Origin: Marinilabiliaceae bacterium
GTDB taxonomy: Bacteria > Bacteroidota > Bacteroidia > Bacteroidales > Marinilabiliaceae
DNA: 48,459 nt
Assembly (NCBI GenBank): GCA_009777175.1
Contig: WRMI01000018.1
Location: 1-48,459 of the forward strand
Direction of reading: 5' to 3'
Shown: positions 15,714-25,498 of the stretch, piece by piece
How the letters are laid out: every line of letters starts with the position of its first letter
Numbering within the stretch: position 1 is the stretch's first letter
Program-made: the position numbers and the translations under genes
The notes under the pieces: generated by a model
The model's database searches: none
What the model saw: only the letters and a program-made list of their open reading frames with translations
Told to the model about the DNA's origin: nothing

Positions 15714-16718
15714 ATGATGACAGAAAAAAATTTATTCAGAATACCCGTAGTTATACCCAAATCGGAAACTTTAATTGAGTTGTCAGATAAAATTTTATTT
15801 ATGGGCTCTTGTTTTGCGAGTAATATGGGCAAATTAATGGAAGACGCTCGTTTTCCTGTGAATGTCAATCCATTCGGAGTTTTGTACAATCCAATTTCAA
15901 TTGCAGATACAATAAGTTCACTTTTGCAACCATTTGATGCGGGCGATCTCGATTTTGTCTTTGGAAATGGACTTTGGCACAGCTTTTTACACCACGGAAA
16001 ATTTAGCCAGCCTACACGCGAAAAAATTATTAACGAAATTAACAATTGCGTTCAGCAGACAAAATCATTCCTTCAAAAAAGTGATTATTTGATTTTAACA
16101 TTCGGAACTGCATACGTTTACGAACATAAAGAGAAAAATTATATTGTGGCAAATTGTCATAAATTTAACAACAACCTTTTCAACCGCTATATGCTTGAAC
16201 CTGAGGAAATTATTGATATTTATACAGATTTGATTGTAAATTTGCGAATGTTTAATCCATCATTAAAAATAATAATGTCAGTAAGTCCTATAAGGCATCT
16301 AAAAGATGGTGCTCATGGAAATCAAATCAGCAAGTCTGTACTCTTATTAGCCACCGAAAAACTTACATCCCGTTTTGAGGGAGTCTATTATTTTCCTGCC
16401 TACGAAATTGTGATGGACGAACTCCGCGATTATAGGTTTTATGATAGTGATATGATACAACCTAATGAAATGGCAGTCAAATATATTTGGGAACGCTTTA
16501 CAGATACTTATTTTTCGGATGAAACAATCAATTATAACCGTGAAGTTCAAAAAATAATTAAAGCACGAAACCACCGTTTGTCAGATTTTGACATCGAAAG
16601 CACGATACAATTTATAAATAATGCCTTACAACAGACAGAACAATTAATGTCCAAATATCCTCACGCATTATTAGAACAAGATAGGGAATATTTTGCGTTA
16701 CTATGCAATAATAATTAA
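15714..16718 (+). CDS. GSCFA-domain protein
   Basis: The protein of about 334 residues carries the motif that names the GSCFA family, FMGSCFASNMGKLME, followed by NPFGVLYNPISIADTI and LTFGTAYVYEH, and a C-terminal MSVSPIRHLKDG motif with a conserved S-P-x-R-H. The family has an SGNH-hydrolase-like character, suggesting an esterase or acyl-hydrolase on an unknown substrate. No signal peptide is present. The ATG at 15714 (or 15717, MTEKNLFRIPV) is chosen because the promoter lies between it and the next upstream start. It converges on floA with a 3-nt gap. Confidence 0.85.
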   Translation: MMTEKNLFRIPVVIPKSETLIELSDKILFMGSCFASNMGKLMEDARFPVNVNPFGVLYNPISIADTISSLLQPFDAGDLDFVFGNGLWHSFLHHGKFSQPTREKIINEINNCVQQTKSFLQKSDYLILTFGTAYVYEHKEKNYIVANCHKFNNNLFNRYMLEPEEIIDIYTDLIVNLRMFNPSLKIIMSVSPIRHLKDGAHGNQISKSVLLLATEKLTSRFEGVYYFPAYEIVMDELRDYRFYDSDMIQPNEMAVKYIWERFTDTYFSDETINYNREVQKIIKARNHRLSDFDIESTIQFINNALQQTEQLMSKYPHALLEQDREYFALLCNNN

Positions 16719-16721
16719 TCG

Positions 16722-17711
16722 CTATTTTTGTTCTTTCCCTTTTATTTGCGGTTGTGAGCTTTTAGAAAGGGCATCTCGCATTGAAGTATCCGCTTCGATA
16801 TTTTTATATCGTTGATAGTCCATAATGCCTAAATTTCCTGTTTTGAATGCTTCAGCAATAGCGAGCGGAATTTCGGCTTCTGCAAGAATAACTTTTGCGC
16901 GTGCTTCTTGCGCTTTTGCTTTCATTTCTTGTTCTAATGCTACTGCCATTGCCCGTCTCTCTTCGGCGCGAGCCTGTGCGATGTTTTTGTCTGCCTCGGC
17001 TTGATCCATTTGTAATTCGGCGCCGATATTTTTACCGATATCGATATTTGCGATGTCGATTGATAAAATTTCGAATGCTGTTCCGGCGTCGAGTCCTTTG
17101 GCGAGGACTACTTTTGAGATTGAATCGGGATGTTCTAACACTTTTTCGTGTGTTTCGGCTGCTCCGATTGATGAAACAATTCCTTCGCCAACTCGCGCAA
17201 GAACAGTTTCTTCGCTTGCACCACCCACTAATTGCTTGATGTTTGCCCGTACCGTTACCCTCGCTTTTGCTATCAACTGAATACCGTTTTTAGCTACTGC
17301 CGCAACGGGCGGAGTGTCAATTACATTTGGGTTTACAGACATTTTTACTGCTTGAAGTACATCACGTCCTGCCAAGTCAATGGCGGTTGCCATCTTGAAA
17401 GTGAGGTCAATGTTTGCTTTTGAGGCTGCCACGATTGCGTGAACTACTTTTTCTACGTTCCCGCCTGCCAAATAGTGTGCCTCCAATTCGTCACGTTTAA
17501 TGGATTGCAATCCTGCTTTATGTGCTTCTATCATTATTCGAACAATTACATTTGGCGGCACTTTTCGTATCCGCATCAATATTAATTGCAATAATGAAAT
17601 GCGAACTCCCGACACTAATGCCGTGAACCAAAGTATGATAGGTACATAATAAAGAATAATAAAAAATAGAATTACGCTTACAGCAATAATTCCTAATGTT
17701 CCGTAGTACAT
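16722..17711 (-). CDS. floA: Flotillin-like protein FloA
   Basis: This 329-residue SPFH protein is a bacterial flotillin that organises membrane microdomains. An N-terminal membrane helix ([20 protein letters not shown]) is followed by the FloA-specific region ([37 protein letters not shown]), the SPFH core (VDTPPV-like [15 protein letters not shown] and [16 protein letters not shown]) and a long Ala/Glu-rich coiled coil ([20 protein letters not shown] and onward). The length is normal. It follows the NfeD gene by 3 nt, the standard nfeD-floA operon, and is likely cotranscribed from the promoter region at 18248-18294. Confidence 0.95.
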   Translation of the reverse strand: MYYGTLGIIAVSVILFFIILYYVPIILWFTALVSGVRISLLQLILMRIRKVPPNVIVRIMIEAHKAGLQSIKRDELEAHYLAGGNVEKVVHAIVAASKANIDLTFKMATAIDLAGRDVLQAVKMSVNPNVIDTPPVAAVAKNGIQLIAKARVTVRANIKQLVGGASEETVLARVGEGIVSSIGAAETHEKVLEHPDSISKVVLAKGLDAGTAFEILSIDIANIDIGKNIGAELQMDQAEADKNIAQARAEERRAMAVALEQEMKAKAQEARAKVILAEAEIPLAIAEAFKTGNLGIMDYQRYKNIEADTSMRDALSKSSQPQIKGKEQK

Positions 17712-17714
17712 AAT

Positions 17715-18179
17715 TTATTGATTTAATGGTTTAACTACTATATATGTTTTAAAAACTTTAACAACTTCAATTTCAGTTTGTTGGTCAAGAAAATTTCCCG
17801 GACATTGTGCTTCCATTTCCAAATCATTGACCCTTGCTTTCCCAATGGGATTTAGCCTCGTGATTGTAATACCTTTATCCCCAACTTTTATCAATTCTTG
17901 TTCTACAGTTTCGATTTGTGAAGTTACTGCTGTGTTCAATGATAATTTTTTCCATATATTGCTTTTTAATGCAAAGATTAGCAATACTATAAAAGAAGTT
18001 ATCGTGGATGCAAGAATAATATGTCCTGCGGTGCTACCAAAGTTGCTATATCCTAAATAAACTGCGACTCCGATGGAAATTATTCCACCTATTCCTGCTA
18101 TTGAAACTCCCGGAAATACAAAAAATTCGAGTATCAATAAAAACAAGCCAACTAAGATTAATATTATAATTATAGCCAT
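17715..18179 (-). CDS. NfeD-family membrane protein
   Basis: The 154-residue protein is a short NfeD: transmembrane segments at about residues 3-26 (IIIILILVGLFLLILEFF), 28-48 (GVSIAGIGGIISIGVAVYLG) and 55-73 (AGHIILASTITSFIVLLIF), then a C-terminal OB-fold (IKVGDKGITITRLNPIGKAR and GNFLDQQTEIEVVKVFKTYI). The protease domain of long NfeD proteins is absent, as is usual for those beside FloA. It probably partners FloA in membrane rafts. It has two candidate promoter boxes upstream. Confidence 0.9.
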   Translation of the reverse strand: MAIIIILILVGLFLLILEFFVFPGVSIAGIGGIISIGVAVYLGYSNFGSTAGHIILASTITSFIVLLIFALKSNIWKKLSLNTAVTSQIETVEQELIKVGDKGITITRLNPIGKARVNDLEMEAQCPGNFLDQQTEIEVVKVFKTYIVVKPLNQ

Positions 18180-18247
18180 ATCTATTTAATTTTCAGTTAT
18201 TTAAATGCTATATCTGTAATTCACGTTTGTTTCATAATGATCAATAA

Positions 18248-18294
18248 CAAAAATATTCACAAAATTATTTTTAAAAACGGAAATAACAAAAATA
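18248..18294 (-). promoter_or_regulatory. Two tandem -7 boxes upstream of nfeD-floA
   Basis: TATTTTTG occurs on the minus strand at 18255-18248 and again at 18294-18287, 39 nt apart, as part of a 14-bp direct repeat (AATAACAAAAATAT on the plus strand). Either could start the nfeD-floA transcript. Confidence 0.5.
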
Positions 18295-18338
18295 TGTTGT
18301 ATTATTATAAAAATAATTAATTTGTGGAACAAAAATAA

Positions 18339-19199
18339 TTAGTTTCTAAAAAAATCTTCTAAACTGTGCACCCAATGCGGAATTATAACATCAAATTGCT
18401 CTTTTATAAGAGTTTTATCTAATAAAGAAAATTTTGGGCGCACAGCAGGAGTTGGAAAATCTTTTGTAAAAATGGGAACTACTCCACAATTTATTTGTGC
18501 CATTTTGAAAATCATTACCGCAAAGTCGTACCAACTGCAAACTCCTTCGTTTGAATAATGATAAATACCGGGTACAAAACTTTTGGGGTCGGTTTCACTT
18601 TTTTGGGCTATCTTAATTATTGTAGCTGCTAAGTCGCGTGCATAAGTAGGAGTTCCAATCTGGTCACTAACAACTTTAATCGTATCTTTTTGTTTACCTA
18701 AATTTAGCATTGTTTTAACAAAATTATTTCCAAAGTGCGAATAAAGCCATGATGTCCTAATTATCAAACTATTAGGATTTGTGGCGAACAGCATTAATTC
18801 GCCTTGAAGTTTACTATTTCCATAAACTGAAAGTGGATTTGTGGTCTCTTTTTCTGTTATAGGTTTGTTTGATGTGCCGTCATACACATAATCGGTCGAA
18901 ATATGAATAACTTTGGTATTTATTTGTGCAGAATAAGTACCTATCCATTTAACTCCGTCAACATTAACAAGCTGTGCCTTTTCTTTTTCAATTTCGGCTT
19001 TATCTACGTTTGTATATGCCGCACAATTAATGATAAGTTCGGGTTGTATCTGAAACAAAAACTCTTTAACACAATTTTCATCGGATATATCAAATTCGGG
19101 CAAATCAGCATAAAAGATATTTTGCATTGATTTTTCTTTGGTGATATTTTCGATGCATGTGCCTAATTGTCCTTTATTTCCAATAAGAAGTATTTTCAT
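18339..19199 (-). CDS. rfbD: dTDP-4-dehydrorhamnose reductase
   Basis: RfbD makes dTDP-L-rhamnose, the last step of rhamnose donor synthesis for surface polysaccharide. The 286-residue protein has the NADPH loop GNKGQLG at residues 7-13, NCAAYTNVDKAE, the catalytic STDYVYDG and YGNSK (Tyr and Lys), and RTSWLYSHFG. The end (PRPKFSLLDKTLI-like VRPKFSLLDKTLIKEQF) is typical. The other rfb genes are not in the window, so it is unlinked from its pathway here. Confidence 0.93.
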   Translation of the reverse strand: MKILLIGNKGQLGTCIENITKEKSMQNIFYADLPEFDISDENCVKEFLFQIQPELIINCAAYTNVDKAEIEKEKAQLVNVDGVKWIGTYSAQINTKVIHISTDYVYDGTSNKPITEKETTNPLSVYGNSKLQGELMLFATNPNSLIIRTSWLYSHFGNNFVKTMLNLGKQKDTIKVVSDQIGTPTYARDLAATIIKIAQKSETDPKSFVPGIYHYSNEGVCSWYDFAVMIFKMAQINCGVVPIFTKDFPTPAVRPKFSLLDKTLIKEQFDVIIPHWVHSLEDFFRN

Positions 19200-19404
19200 C
19201 TGTTTTTATTTTTATTACGGTAGGGGTACACGGTACACGGTACATGGTGTGTCCAAAATTTATATTTTTGTTATGTTTATATTTATTTAGTCACGAATTT
19301 TTTGCCGCTTGGTTTGTTTTATTGAAACAATAAGGTTTTATCTCATTTTTCTACCAATATTACATCCATTTCAATAAATTCAATGCATCACCCAACGGGA
19401 TGTT

Positions 19405-19519
19405 CTCATTCACTCATTCTCTCACTCCCTCCCTCATTCACTCATTTACTCATTCACCCATTCACTCATTTACTCATTCATTACAAGGAGGGCGACCGCA
19501 AGGGTGCGCCCCTACACAC
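19405..19519 (+). repeat. Tetrad array with inverted copy of the 38-bp repeat
   Basis: Nineteen tetrads (CTCA/TTCA type) run in phase at 19405-19480. They are followed by the 38-bp unit containing GCGACCGCAAGGGTGCGCC at 19481-19519, the inverse of 12855-12892. The array fills most of the 322-nt gap between rfbD and the OPT gene, in which no gene is seen. Confidence 0.85.
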
Positions 19520-19521
19520 AT

Positions 19522-21504
19522 TTACTCTTTTTTTGCTCTCAAAGTTTCCCAAATGAGATAACCGCAAAGAATTCCAAACATAATAATAGCGAGAATTTCT
19601 GCTTTATTTGAGCTATACCAAATTTCATTCACGAAATTAATACCTCCGAATCTCATAGCAGCACTAACGACTCCCATCAATGCACCCCCTGCAATAAAAC
19701 CAGATGCGAGAAGTGTTCCTCGTTCTTTACGTGCTTTGTTGAGTTGGTCGTCTTTACTACGTGTTGTTACGATATGAGAAATTATTCCACCAATAAGTAG
19801 CGGCGTATTAAGTTGTATAGGTATAAACATTCCAAGAGCAAAGGGTAGTGCGGGGACTCCAATCATTGTAAGAATAAGCGATAAGAATGCGCCGGCTGCA
19901 TAGAGTAGCCATGGTGCGGGTTTTCCGCTCATCATTGGTTCGATAACGGCTGCCATAGCATTTGCCTGAGGCGCAACTAACGCATTTTGTCCCGTAAAAC
20001 CATAAGTTTTATTTAAGATGATTATAACTCCACCAACCGTAACTGCCGAAACAAGAGTACCCAAAAATTTCCATCCTTCTTGTTTTGCGGGTGTGTTTCC
20101 TAACCAATATCCAATTTTTAGGTCAGTAATAAAACCGCCAGCCATTGATAATGCGGTACATACGACACCTCCAATAATCAGTGCTGCCACCATACCCGAA
20201 GTACCCGACATACCTACCGATGCAAGTATTAGTGACGCAATTATTAGCGTCATCAAAGTCATTCCTGAAACGGGATTTGTACCTACAATCGCTATTGCAT
20301 TAGCCGCAACAGTAGTAAAAAGGAAGGCAATAACCATAACAATCGCTAATCCAATCAGCGCAAATTTAATGTTGTGAACCATCCCAAATTGGAAAAATAC
20401 GAAAATTAGAATGGCAGTAACCACGATGCCAATTCCTATCACTGCCATAGGAATATCGCGTTTTGTGCGAAGTTCTTCTTTTGAAACACTCTTTTTTCGG
20501 TTAAAAGTTTCTGTAACCGCAAGTCCAAAGGCTTTTTTAATTATACCGCTCGACCGTAAAATTCCTACTATTCCTGCCATTGCAATTCCGCCGATACCGA
20601 TTGGGCGAACATAATTTGCAAAAATATCTTCTGCACTCAAGTTTCCAATAATATCAAGAACGTTATTTCCAACAGGAATAGCCATTCCGGGTGCAAAATA
20701 ATTGATAATTGGAATAATAACAAACCATCCTACAAAAGAGCCAGCAGCAATTATTGCGGCATATTTGAGCCCGATGATGTATCCGAGTCCCATTACGGCT
20801 GCGCCAACATTAATTTTCAGAACAATTTTTGCTTCGGTAGCGAGTTTTTCGCCCCAAGAAATGACTCGTGTAGTAAACACTTCGCTCCACCACCCGAATG
20901 TAGCGATAATAAAGTCATAGATACCACCAATAATACCGCTGATGAGTAACAATTTTGCTTGGGAGCCGCCTTTTTCGCCTGAAATAAGCACTTCGGTTGT
21001 TGCCGTTGCTTCGGGGAACGGAAATTTGCCGTGCATATCTGAAACGAAATATTTTCTGAACGGAATTAGGAATAATATTCCTAAAGAGCCTCCAAGTAGT
21101 GATGCCAAAAAGACTTGAAAAAATTTTGCCTCTAATTCTAAAATGTAGAGTGCCGGCAGTGTAAAAATAGCGCCTGCTACAATCACTCCCGAACTTGCGC
21201 CAATTGACTGAATGATAACGTTTTCGCCGAGTGCGCCTTTCCGTTTTGTTAGCGTTGACAAACCTACTGCAATAATTGCAATTGGAATTGCTGCTTCGAA
21301 AACCTGACCAATTTTTAAGCCGAGGTATGCTGCTGCGGCAGAAAAAATGATAGCCATTATTAATCCCCACGTTACGCTCCACGCATTTATTTCAGGAACC
21401 TTTTTCCATGGGGGCATTACGGGTTTGTACTCCTCACCCTCTTTTAACTCTGTATAAGCATTGTCGGGAAGTCCTTTGATTTTTCCCTCTTCGTTTTGTG
21501 CCAT
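19522..21504 (-). CDS. OPT-family oligopeptide transporter
   Basis: This polytopic inner-membrane protein of 660 residues belongs to the oligopeptide transporter (OPT) family, with about 15 hydrophobic segments. Recognisable elements are the N-terminal ELKEGEEYKPVMPPWKKVPE, WGLIMAIIFSAAAAYLGLKI, NVIIQSIGASSGVIVAGAIF, FPFPEATATTEVLI and the C-terminal PFALGMFIPIQLNTPLLIGG. It likely moves peptides or metal chelates with protons. I start it at 21504 (MAQNEEGKIKG) since the 31 residues added by the ATG at 21597 are unlike the family and cross a repeat. Confidence 0.92.
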   Translation of the reverse strand: MAQNEEGKIKGLPDNAYTELKEGEEYKPVMPPWKKVPEINAWSVTWGLIMAIIFSAAAAYLGLKIGQVFEAAIPIAIIAVGLSTLTKRKGALGENVIIQSIGASSGVIVAGAIFTLPALYILELEAKFFQVFLASLLGGSLGILFLIPFRKYFVSDMHGKFPFPEATATTEVLISGEKGGSQAKLLLISGIIGGIYDFIIATFGWWSEVFTTRVISWGEKLATEAKIVLKINVGAAVMGLGYIIGLKYAAIIAAGSFVGWFVIIPIINYFAPGMAIPVGNNVLDIIGNLSAEDIFANYVRPIGIGGIAMAGIVGILRSSGIIKKAFGLAVTETFNRKKSVSKEELRTKRDIPMAVIGIGIVVTAILIFVFFQFGMVHNIKFALIGLAIVMVIAFLFTTVAANAIAIVGTNPVSGMTLMTLIIASLILASVGMSGTSGMVAALIIGGVVCTALSMAGGFITDLKIGYWLGNTPAKQEGWKFLGTLVSAVTVGGVIIILNKTYGFTGQNALVAPQANAMAAVIEPMMSGKPAPWLLYAAGAFLSLILTMIGVPALPFALGMFIPIQLNTPLLIGGIISHIVTTRSKDDQLNKARKERGTLLASGFIAGGALMGVVSAAMRFGGINFVNEIWYSSNKAEILAIIMFGILCGYLIWETLRAKKE

Positions 21505-21557
21505 AATTATATTTATTTTATTATATTTTTTAATATCTGTTGAAAAAAATTTGAGCC

Positions 21558-21815
21558 AAAATATTCGATTGTCACGTTCTAACCCTACATTATTCATATT
21601 ATTTTTTTAACGCAAAGGCGCAAAGTTGAGAACGCAAAGAACGCAAAAATAGTGTGGTTAAAAAAGAAAAATTGTGTCCTTTGTGTATTTCGGTAAACTC
21701 AATAACAATTTCAATAAATTCAATAACCAGAACCTTTGTGTTCCTTTGTGGTTAAAAGATATTTTCATTTCTTATGAATAATGCAAGTTAGACAAAATAT
21801 TCGATTGTCACGTTC
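21558..21815. mobile_element. MITE-like insertion flanked by 22-bp direct repeats
   Basis: The same 22 bp, containing TATTCGATTGTCACGTTC, occur at 21558-21579 and 21794-21815. The 214 bp between them start with TAACCCTACATTATTCATA and end with the near inverse (TATGAATAATGCAAGTTA), giving imperfect inverted ends of about 19 bp. Inside are 'CGCAAAGGCGCAAAG'-type and 'CCTTTGTGGTTAAAAG' segments. This could be a mobile repeat with an unusually long target duplication. A related end motif, GCATTATTCAT, is near 40288. The rest of the 21505-22082 gap has no gene. Confidence 0.5.
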
Positions 21816-22082
21816 AAAATTTTTTACAAAAATAGATATTTTTTTTTACAAAGTTCTATTTATTAAAAATAAAAAATAATGATATTTTTTACTAAGATTA
21901 TTCTGTAGGAATAATAAGGTGTGAAAGAGGTTATGAACTGAAAACTTTTTTCATTCCAAACTAAAAAATCTGATATTTACAAAAAAAGTAATGAGATATT
22001 AGATGTGAGTAATGAGATATCGGATGTGAGAAAAGGGTACAAAGTGCGACTTCGTGGTAAAAAATATACGCACAAAAATATA

Positions 22083-23621
22083 TTACTCTTTTTTAAAGAA
22101 TAGATTTGTAGCAGTCACAATTCTTTTTAAAGTTTCTTCTTTACCAATCAACTCAATAATCGTATACAAATCGGGACCAAAACTTCCGCCAACAATAATA
22201 AAACGTAGGGCGTTAAGAATTACGCCGAAATTTTGTTCGGCTGAAGTAATCATATTTGTAGTAGCCTTTTTAATTGTAGTGGCTTCCCAAGATTCTATCT
22301 CTTGATATGAAATGGACAAATTTTGCATAAATTCAGGAATTCCTTCTTTCCATCTTTTACGAACTGAATTCATATCATATTTTTCAGGCGCACAAAAGAA
22401 AAACGATGTCTGTTCCCATAATTCTGAAATAAAATTTACTCGCTCTTTAACTAATCCGACAATCGTTTCTAATGTGTTATGTTCAACGTTAAAAATTCTT
22501 TTTTCTTTTAAAATAGGCATAAAAAGATCAGCCAATTCTTTATTGTCTTTATTAATAAGATATTGGTGATTAAACCATTTTGCTTTTTCGGGGTCAAAAC
22601 GTGCGCCCGATTTATGAACTCTATCAATGTCAAATAGATCAATTAACTCTTCCAAAGAAAAAAGTTCTTTATCACTACCCGGATTCCACCCTAATAACGC
22701 TAAAAGATTGACAACTGCTTCGGGGAAATAACCTGCCTCGCGGTAACCATTAGAAATTTCACCATCGGGAGATAAATATTGCAGCGGAAATACGGGAAAG
22801 CCCTCTTTGTCGCCATCTCTTTTGCTTAATTTTCCTTTCCCGTTTGGTTTTAAAATTAGTGGCAAATGGGCAAATATAGGCATCACGTCTTCCCAGCCGA
22901 ACGCCTTATAAAGCATAACATGCAATGGTAAAGAAGGCAACCATTCTTCACCACGAATAACGTGACTAATTTTCATCAAATAGTCGTCAACAATATTTGC
23001 TAAATGATATGTGGGTAATTGGTCAGAGGACTTAAACAACACTTTGTCGTCCAAACTATTTGTGTTGACAACCAAGTTTCCTCGAATCAAATCTACTGCG
23101 GTAACATCGTAGTTTTCGGGCATTTTAAATCTGATAACATAATTTTCGTCTTCTGCTACTCTTTTTTCAGTTTCTTCGCGGGAAAGCGTAAGTGAATTAG
23201 TCATCGACAGCCTGATTGTTGAATTATATGAGAAACGTTTCTTTTCTGATTCAAATTGTTGTCGCAAAGTTTCTAATTGTTCGGTTGTATCGAAAGCGAA
23301 ATAAGCCCATCCATTTTCGATAAGTTGAAAAGCATATTTTTTATAAATATCTTTGCGTTGCGATTGTTTATAAGGTCCGAAATCTCCACCTTCGGTAACT
23401 CCTTCGTCAAATTTCAACCCTGCCCATTTAAGCGATTCGTTAATATATTCCTCGGTACCAGCAACAAAACGCCCGCTGTCGGTATCTTCTATACGAAGAA
23501 TAAATTTTCCGTTATGTTTTTTTGCAAAAAGATAGTTGTACAACGCAGTACGTACGCCGCCTATATGAAGCGGTCCAGTAGGACTGGGCGCAAATCTTAC
23601 TCTTATGTCGTTGTTTGCCAT
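22083..23621 (-). CDS. gltX: Glutamate--tRNA ligase
   Basis: GltX charges tRNA(Glu). The 512-residue class I synthetase has the HIGH-type motif at residues 19-22 (PSPTGPLHIGGVRTAL), DTDSGRF, the HVIRGEEWLPSLPLH tRNA-acceptor block and the KMSKS-type motif GKLSKRDGD. The C-terminal anticodon-binding helices follow. Length and motifs are normal and it should be functional. It is a single gene with repeats on both sides. Confidence 0.96.
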   Translation of the reverse strand: MANNDIRVRFAPSPTGPLHIGGVRTALYNYLFAKKHNGKFILRIEDTDSGRFVAGTEEYINESLKWAGLKFDEGVTEGGDFGPYKQSQRKDIYKKYAFQLIENGWAYFAFDTTEQLETLRQQFESEKKRFSYNSTIRLSMTNSLTLSREETEKRVAEDENYVIRFKMPENYDVTAVDLIRGNLVVNTNSLDDKVLFKSSDQLPTYHLANIVDDYLMKISHVIRGEEWLPSLPLHVMLYKAFGWEDVMPIFAHLPLILKPNGKGKLSKRDGDKEGFPVFPLQYLSPDGEISNGYREAGYFPEAVVNLLALLGWNPGSDKELFSLEELIDLFDIDRVHKSGARFDPEKAKWFNHQYLINKDNKELADLFMPILKEKRIFNVEHNTLETIVGLVKERVNFISELWEQTSFFFCAPEKYDMNSVRKRWKEGIPEFMQNLSISYQEIESWEATTIKKATTNMITSAEQNFGVILNALRFIIVGGSFGPDLYTIIELIGKEETLKRIVTATNLFFKKE

Positions 23622-23661
23622 TATATAAAGTATTTAAAATTTTGATAATTAAAATCTTACT

Positions 23662-23794
23662 CTCATTCACTCATTCACTCATTCACTTTTTCACTCATTT
23701 ACTTTTTCACTCATTCACTGATGACTGATAACTGATAACTGATAACTGATAACTGATAACTGATAACTGATAACTGATAACTGATAACTGATAA
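23662..23794 (+). repeat. Tetrad array joined to a heptad array
   Basis: Fourteen in-phase tetrads (CTCA, TTCA, CTTT) at 23662-23717 are followed without a spacer by eleven heptads at 23718-23794 (CTGATGA, then ten exact CTGATAA). It fills the gap upstream of gltX, 23622-23924, which has no gene. Confidence 0.92.
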
Positions 23795-23924
23795 CTTAGA
23801 AAAATATCCGCTGCAAAAATACTATTTATTTTTAAATAAAAGTGATATTGAAAATGTATTAAAAAAAAAATTAACTATTTTTTCCAAAAATTTCAGATTT
23901 CTTTTATTCATTTTTGTACTGTTT

Positions 23925-24370
23925 TTGATTATGATTTTTCCAAATTCTTGGATATTGGATATTGTCTATTTGTATGTTGACGATATTCATTTTGAGGAAC
24001 ACAATAGTTTGTGTGGTGAACTGTCAGCTGTAAAAGATTTTAAAAATAAACACGATAAAATGATTATTGAAAAATATAGTTTTCTATCAAATACAAGAGT
24101 GTTCGTACGCGCTAATTGGCTTAAACATATTTTTTTGCATAATTTAAGTCATAAACACCCTAACGAGATATATTCAGAAGTCAATTCTCGCTCTTTTTTA
24201 CTGCATTATCTGATGAAACTTATTCATATTATTTCACGCCTCATTTTGCAATAAATCTAGAAATTGGCAGATTTGGTTATAGCACAATTGATTGGGGATT
24301 AGAAAACAAACAATGGTTAGCCTCTTTAAATCCTGCATATTGGCATGTTGGTTTAATTTTTGCGTTTTAA
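23925..24370 (+). pseudogene. Decayed coding region ending in an outer-membrane barrel-like C-terminus
   Basis: A frame from 23925 (TTG; ATG at 23931) encodes MIFPNSWILDIVYLYVDD and about 100 further residues, including LSNTRVFVRANWLKHIF, and stops at 24254. In another frame, from about 24170 to 24370, the translation ends with YYFTPHFAINLEIGRFGYS then NPAYWHVGLIFAF and a stop. A terminal Phe after alternating aromatic residues is typical of outer-membrane beta-barrels. I do not recognise the first part. The two may be debris of different genes, or one frameshifted gene. Confidence 0.4.
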
Positions 24371-24380
24371 AAATTTAGAA

Positions 24381-25350
24381 ATGAAAAAAGATTATTTAAA
24401 ACAAATTTCAGAGACGACAATTAGTTCAATAAAAACAATTGACTTTCTTAATTTGGATATAAGTGAGCATAACAAAAATTATATCAAAAACTTATTTCCG
24501 CATATAGGTTATTATTTTGAAATTTATACAGACGTGGTCGTCTTAAAATAGAAAACAACAGTACCGATTATATTATTGATTTTGGAGGAGGGCACGGTTT
24601 TCTTTCCCTTTTTCTTAAACAACTACGAATGAATGTTATATATCGGTAAAAACTATATCGCTGATAAAAAATAAAATTGGGTATGGACCCGATATTATTA
24701 TTGAAGGTTCTTCACCCGAACTGCTACGCTTTTGTAAGAATAATAATATTATTCCTAAATATTTGATAGCAACCGACTTAATAGAACATGTATATGATTT
24801 GAATAAGCTTTTTTCAGATTTTAATAAGTTAAATCCAAATTTATCGATGGTTTTTACAACAGGTTCCGTAAAATCAAATTTTCTGAAAACAAGAAAATTA
24901 CAAAAAATAATGATTGAAGAAGAAACAGAGTCATATTTACCTGCAAGAAAGAAATTCATATTAGAAAAATTTCCAAATCTTGGTACAGAAGAGGTAGATA
25001 AACTTGCAAAACAAACACGAGGATTAATTTATCCCGACATTAAACAATTTGTGGAAATATATTTAAAAACAAATAATATGCCTGTTTTGGAAATTGATAA
25101 ATACAATACTTGCGACCCAAAAACAGGCAACTGGACAGAACGAATTCTTTCAAAAAAACATTATAGAAAAATATTTAACAATAATGGTTTTCAAGTAACA
25201 TTTGACAATGGCTTTTATAATACCAACAGAAATAATGTTATTTCAACAGGAATAGCAAAGTTTGCAAATTTTATTATGCGACATTTTAAGATTATAGGTT
25301 CAACTTTCAATCCTTTAATGATTTTGATTGTCAATCTGCATCGTTCATGA
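24381..25350 (+). pseudogene. SAM-dependent methyltransferase with frameshifts
   Basis: Three successive frames together give one class I methyltransferase. Frame one (MKKDYLKQISETTISSIKTI to YYFEIYTD) runs from 24381 to about 24540. Frame two gives RLKIENNSTDYIIDFGGGHG with the SAM-binding glycine motif and stops at about 24648. Frame three, to 25350, has DIIIEGSSPELLRFCKNNN, LIATDLIEHVYDLNKLF (the usual post-motif acidic block) and a long C-terminus with EIDKYNTCDPKTGNWTERIL. At least two frameshifts separate them, so it should be inactive unless these are sequencing errors. The substrate cannot be told. A 149-nt gap with no gene follows. Confidence 0.7.
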
Positions 25351-25498
25351 GCATACAGACAGATAACCCCGATTAACCGCAAACGCAATTCGGGGGGAAC
25401 AAACCCGTTACGTTCTCAACTTCGCTTCTTTGCGCAAAGAACGCAAATTGAGCATAATATTTTGTCCGCGTTCTTTATATTATTTTATTATAATATTT

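Noticed and set aside
16895..17239. Leu/Arg-rich plus-strand frame
   Set aside because: It is antisense to floA, whose SPFH domain fixes the true frame.
25351..25498. CCCCGA...TCGGGG hairpin as a terminator
   Set aside because: The stem is not followed by a T run on either strand; it looks like a dispersed repeat fragment.
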